From an uncultured SAR86 cluster bacterium (lineage in GTDB: Bacteria; Pseudomonadota; Gammaproteobacteria; Magnimaribacterales; D2472), in contig CACOHS010000006.1 of assembly GCA_902627055.1 (NCBI GenBank), positions 1 to 57,127 on the forward strand: a stretch of DNA of 57,127 nucleotides, given 5' to 3'. The translations under genes were made by a program, and so were the position numbers. Positions 54,316-57,127 of the stretch are shown here, piece after piece; within the stretch, counting starts at the first letter, position 1; every line of letters starts with the position of its first letter. The notes beneath the pieces were generated by a model, which was given only the letters and a program-made list of their open reading frames with translations, was not told where the DNA came from and did no database searches.

Positions 54316-55346
54316 GATCTTTCCTGATAAGTAAATTCTACATCAACTTCATTAGGGTGATCGAGTAAATCTTGAATTAATTGATCAGATGAAATATCAG
54401 CATACAAGATATCATATAGAGAATTGACCAATGGCATACTGACATTCATTTTATTTGCTTCGTGAAAGACAACTTCTAGAGTTCGCGCTCCTTCAGCAAC
54501 TTGTCCAACTTTATTTTTTGCATCCGTTAGTGAATAGTCTCTAGCAAGCATTTCTCCTAACTGAAAATTTCTTGAAAGTTTAGAGGTGCATGTTGCCATC
54601 AAATCTCCCATACCTGCTAATCCTAAAAAAGTAATTGGATTAGCTCCTTTAGCAACAGCAAATCTACTCATTTCCGCCATGCTTCTGGTTAAAATTAATC
54701 CTAATGCATTTTCACCAACTGATTTTTCGTGCGCAATACCGCAACAAATTGCATAAATATTTTTAAGAGCTCCTGCTAGCTCAACTCCTTGGAGATCTTG
54801 ACTTGAAAAAACCTTGAAAGTATCGGAAGACAACATGGATTTTATTTCTAAGTTTACTCCATCGTTCACTGAAGCAGTCACAGTACCAGCAACCTTGTTC
54901 TCAGCAATTTCTTTAGCAAGATTTGGTCCACTAAGTACGCCAAATTTATTTCCTATAAGATGCCCTAAATGTTGATTAATGATGTCTGTCATAGTCCTAA
55001 AAGGATCAGATTTAATGCCCTTGGTGCACGAAATTACAGCAACACTAGAATTAATTAATGGTTCTAAACGAGAAATTACTTCCTCAAATATAATGCTGGG
55101 AGTTGCCACAAGAATATAATTAGAATTTTTAACTGCAGAAGTTAAATCCTCAGATGCTGTTATATTTTCAGATAACTTTAATTCAGGATGATAAGTTGAA
55201 TTAGCGCCCTCTGAATTAATTCTTAGTGCTTGGTCAGCATCTCGAACCCACAAACAAACCTCATACCCATTTGAAGCAGCAATGTTAGCTAAAACTGTTC
55301 CAAAACTGCCTCCACCGAGAACAGAAACACGCTTAATAGTTGACAT
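54312..55346 (-). CDS. gpsA: Glycerol-3-phosphate dehydrogenase [NAD(P)+]
   Basis: Makes sn-glycerol 3-phosphate for phospholipids. The 344 residues include the dinucleotide site VSVLGGGSFGTVLANIA at residues 8-24, VISCTKGIKSDPFRTM near 105, SGPNLAKEIAENKVAGTV near 140 and the catalytic Lys in ELAGALKNIYAICCGIAHEKSVGENA near 190. It is adjacent to htpG with no gap (TAA followed directly by ATG). Confidence 0.97.
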   Translation of the reverse strand: MSTIKRVSVLGGGSFGTVLANIAASNGYEVCLWVRDADQALRINSEGANSTYHPELKLSENITASEDLTSAVKNSNYILVATPSIIFEEVISRLEPLINSSVAVISCTKGIKSDPFRTMTDIINQHLGHLIGNKFGVLSGPNLAKEIAENKVAGTVTASVNDGVNLEIKSMLSSDTFKVFSSQDLQGVELAGALKNIYAICCGIAHEKSVGENALGLILTRSMAEMSRFAVAKGANPITFLGLAGMGDLMATCTSKLSRNFQLGEMLARDYSLTDAKNKVGQVAEGARTLEVVFHEANKMNVSMPLVNSLYDILYADISSDQLIQDLLDHPNEVDVEFTYQERS

Positions 55347-57127
55347 TTATCCTAAGTATTTATCTAACTGTCTGAGGTATTTAGCAGGATCCTTGGGAGA
55401 GCCACCCTCTGCAATAACAGCATAATCGAAAAGAAATTCTGCAAAATTATTAAACTCTTTGCCAGACATTGCTCCCAATTTTTTGATCAACTTGTGCTTT
55501 AAGTTAACCTCAAAAACAGGTTTAGAATCCTCAAAAGTTTGACCTGAAGCTTCTAATATTCTTTTTAGTTGTGCCCCTGGTTCATTTTTTGAGAGAACCA
55601 AACATGCTGCAGAATCAACTAATCGAGAACTTGCTATTACATCAGTGACCCTGTGCTCTAAAGATTTCTTCATTTTATCTATGATTTCTTGCTTTTCTTT
55701 AGTGACGCGTGGTTTTTTTGCGCCCTCCTCTGGCTCCTCTTTGGCTACATTAACTAATTCTTTTCCCTTAAATTGCATTAGCGTAGACATCAGCCATTCA
55801 TCAATTCTGTCCGTTAACAATAGGACCTCTGTTCCGCTAGCTTTTAAATTTTCGATGTGCGGTGAATTTGCTGCAGCTTCAAAAGTATCTGCTATTGAAT
55901 AATAAATCTTACCTGAATCATCATTCATTCGTTCAATGTACTGATCAAAAGTAGTATTTAAATTATTTTCATTTGAGGCTGTACTTGAAAATAAAAATAG
56001 TTCAGCTATTGATTCAGAATTTTCGTAATCCTCGGCTGGACCCTCTTTAATAACTAAGCCGAATTCTTTCCAGAATTTTTTATATTCTTCAGGCTTGTCC
56101 TTTTGAATTTTCTTTAAGGTATCAAGAACTCTCTTACTTAAACCTTTTTTTATTGAGTCGACCAATGGATGGTCTTGCAATATCTCACGAGAAACATTTA
56201 GAGGCAGGTCACTTGAATCAACTACACCTTTTACAAATCTTAAATATAAAGGAAGGAAATGAGCTGCATCATCCATGATGAATACCCTCTGAATAAAAAG
56301 CTTTATTCCTCTTGGGGTATCTCTGTTCCAAAGATCATAGGGAGATTTTTCTGGGATGAATAATAGGCTTGAGTATTCTTGCTTACCTTCTACTTTATTA
56401 TGCATCCATGTCAAGGGATCATTAGTGTCATATGAAATAAACTTATAAAACTCTTTGTACTCTTCTGCTTTAACCGATCTCTTAGACTTCAACCAAATAG
56501 CCTCAGAGTCATTAATGGTCTCAGGATCACCCTCCTCAGGGTTTAATATCAATGGAAAATTAATATATTGGGAGTATTTTTGTAGTAAAAATTTTACTCT
56601 CATTAATTCAGAAAATTCCTTGTTATCTTTGTTTAAATAGATCGTGATTGTTGTTCCTCTATTCTCTTTTGGAATATTTGATAACTGATATGAATCTTCA
56701 CCTGTACTTTCCCACATTACAGCAGCTTCAGGTTTTAAATTTGCTGACCTAGAATGAACTGAAACTTTCTCTGCAACCATGAAGACAGAATAAAAACCTA
56801 CACCAAATTGCCCTATAAGGTTCGAATCTTTTTTATTATCACCTGTCATTTCTGATAAAAATTGGGCTGTACCAGATTTTGCAATTGTTCCAATATTTTC
56901 AATAATTTCTTCCTCACTCATACCAATTCCATTATCGGAAATAGTAATAGTATTATTCTTGGCATTAAGACTAATATTGATGTTTAATTCTGTATCTCCA
57001 TCAAGTATCTTTGGGTCCTCGATTGCATTGAATCTCAATTTATCCAAGGCATCAGAGGAGTTAGAGACAAGCTCTCTTAGAAAAATTTCCTTGTTTGAAT
57101 ACAAGGAATGGATCATTAATTGTAAAA
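55347..57127 (-). CDS. htpG: Chaperone HtpG (Hsp90), N-terminus cut by window end
   Basis: The bacterial Hsp90 chaperone. The frame is open through base 57127 (LQL before MIHSLYSNKEIFL), and the family normally has about 20 residues ahead of that point, so the window cuts off the first part. The GHKL ATPase has ELVSNSSDALDKLRF, ITISDNGIGMS, GTIAKSGTAQF and GQFGVGFYSVFMVAEKV. The middle domain carries PRGIKLFIQRVFIMDDAAHFLPLYLRFVKGVVDSSDLPLNVSREILQ, and the C-terminal dimer domain is full length. It precedes gpsA directly. Confidence 0.96.
   Translation of the reverse strand, partial: LQLMIHSLYSNKEIFLRELVSNSSDALDKLRFNAIEDPKILDGDTELNINISLNAKNNTITISDNGIGMSEEEIIENIGTIAKSGTAQFLSEMTGDNKKDSNLIGQFGVGFYSVFMVAEKVSVHSRSANLKPEAAVMWESTGEDSYQLSNIPKENRGTTITIYLNKDNKEFSELMRVKFLLQKYSQYINFPLILNPEEGDPETINDSEAIWLKSKRSVKAEEYKEFYKFISYDTNDPLTWMHNKVEGKQEYSSLLFIPEKSPYDLWNRDTPRGIKLFIQRVFIMDDAAHFLPLYLRFVKGVVDSSDLPLNVSREILQDHPLVDSIKKGLSKRVLDTLKKIQKDKPEEYKKFWKEFGLVIKEGPAEDYENSESIAELFLFSSTASNENNLNTTFDQYIERMNDDSGKIYYSIADTFEAAANSPHIENLKASGTEVLLLTDRIDEWLMSTLMQFKGKELVNVAKEEPEEGAKKPRVTKEKQEIIDKMKKSLEHRVTDVIASSRLVDSAACLVLSKNEPGAQLKRILEASGQTFEDSKPVFEVNLKHKLIKKLGAMSGKEFNNFAEFLFDYAVIAEGGSPKDPAKYLRQLDKYLG

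Noticed and set aside
1-57127. CRISPR arrays, insertion sequences, integrases, phage genes, toxin-antitoxin pairs, rRNA or defence systems
   Set aside because: I looked for regularly spaced repeats, transposase or recombinase motifs and rRNA-like stretches, and saw none.

Overview
This AT-rich window (roughly one third G+C by eye) looks like a chromosome segment of a streamlined marine gammaproteobacterium, most likely of the SAR86 type. That assignment is inferred from gene content and order: three large TonB-dependent receptors, several exported peptidases and amidohydrolases, very short intergenic gaps, many 1-11 nt overlaps, and the tig-clpP-clpX-lon-hupB-ppiD order typical of Gammaproteobacteria. 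No database search was possible.

The left half (about 1-28 kb) is accessory and catabolic. It opens with the end of a Rieske oxygenase and thymidine kinase, then a SnoaL-like protein divergent from an Old Yellow Enzyme-type flavoprotein, then alanine dehydrogenase. Next come an M16 peptidase broken by two compensating frameshifts, a DUF305/beta-propeller protein, TonB receptor 1, an SGNH-like exported protein, a secreted SnoaL-like protein and an alternative oxidase. A run of + strand genes follows: M28 peptidase, (tRNA-Ala on the - strand), thiolase-like protein, exported M20 amidohydrolase, TonB receptor 2, alpha/beta-hydrolase-fold protein, SLC13 carrier, gamma-glutamyltransferase and an EthD-like protein. 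Together these suggest import and breakdown of peptides, N-acyl or gamma-glutamyl amides and organic acids, but the substrates are not known.

The right half (about 28-57 kb) is mostly core. It holds gltX-dnaQ-rnhA, mltD, an oppA-oppB-oppC transporter without ATPases, TonB receptor 3, fabI, ppiD, hupB, lon, clpX, clpP, tig, tRNA-His, a GST, trhO, a sulfotransferase-like gene, tRNA-Arg, tRNA-Pro, folD, a FabY-type ketoacyl synthase, folE, a DUF4389 protein, gpsA and htpG (cut by the window end). From memory, this order closely resembles the Pseudomonas aeruginosa folD-tRNA-tig-clp-lon-fabI-ABC transporter-mltD-rnhA-dnaQ region. The TonB receptor would then be an insertion and the transporter ATPase a loss.

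At least four reading-frame breaks (two in the M16 gene, one each in the DUF305 and SLC13 genes) fall in or next to homopolymer runs and leave otherwise intact protein families. I read them as probable assembly indels, with real gene decay as the alternative. I found no rRNA, CRISPR array, insertion sequence, phage or clear defence system, and no intergenic gap longer than about 300 bases.
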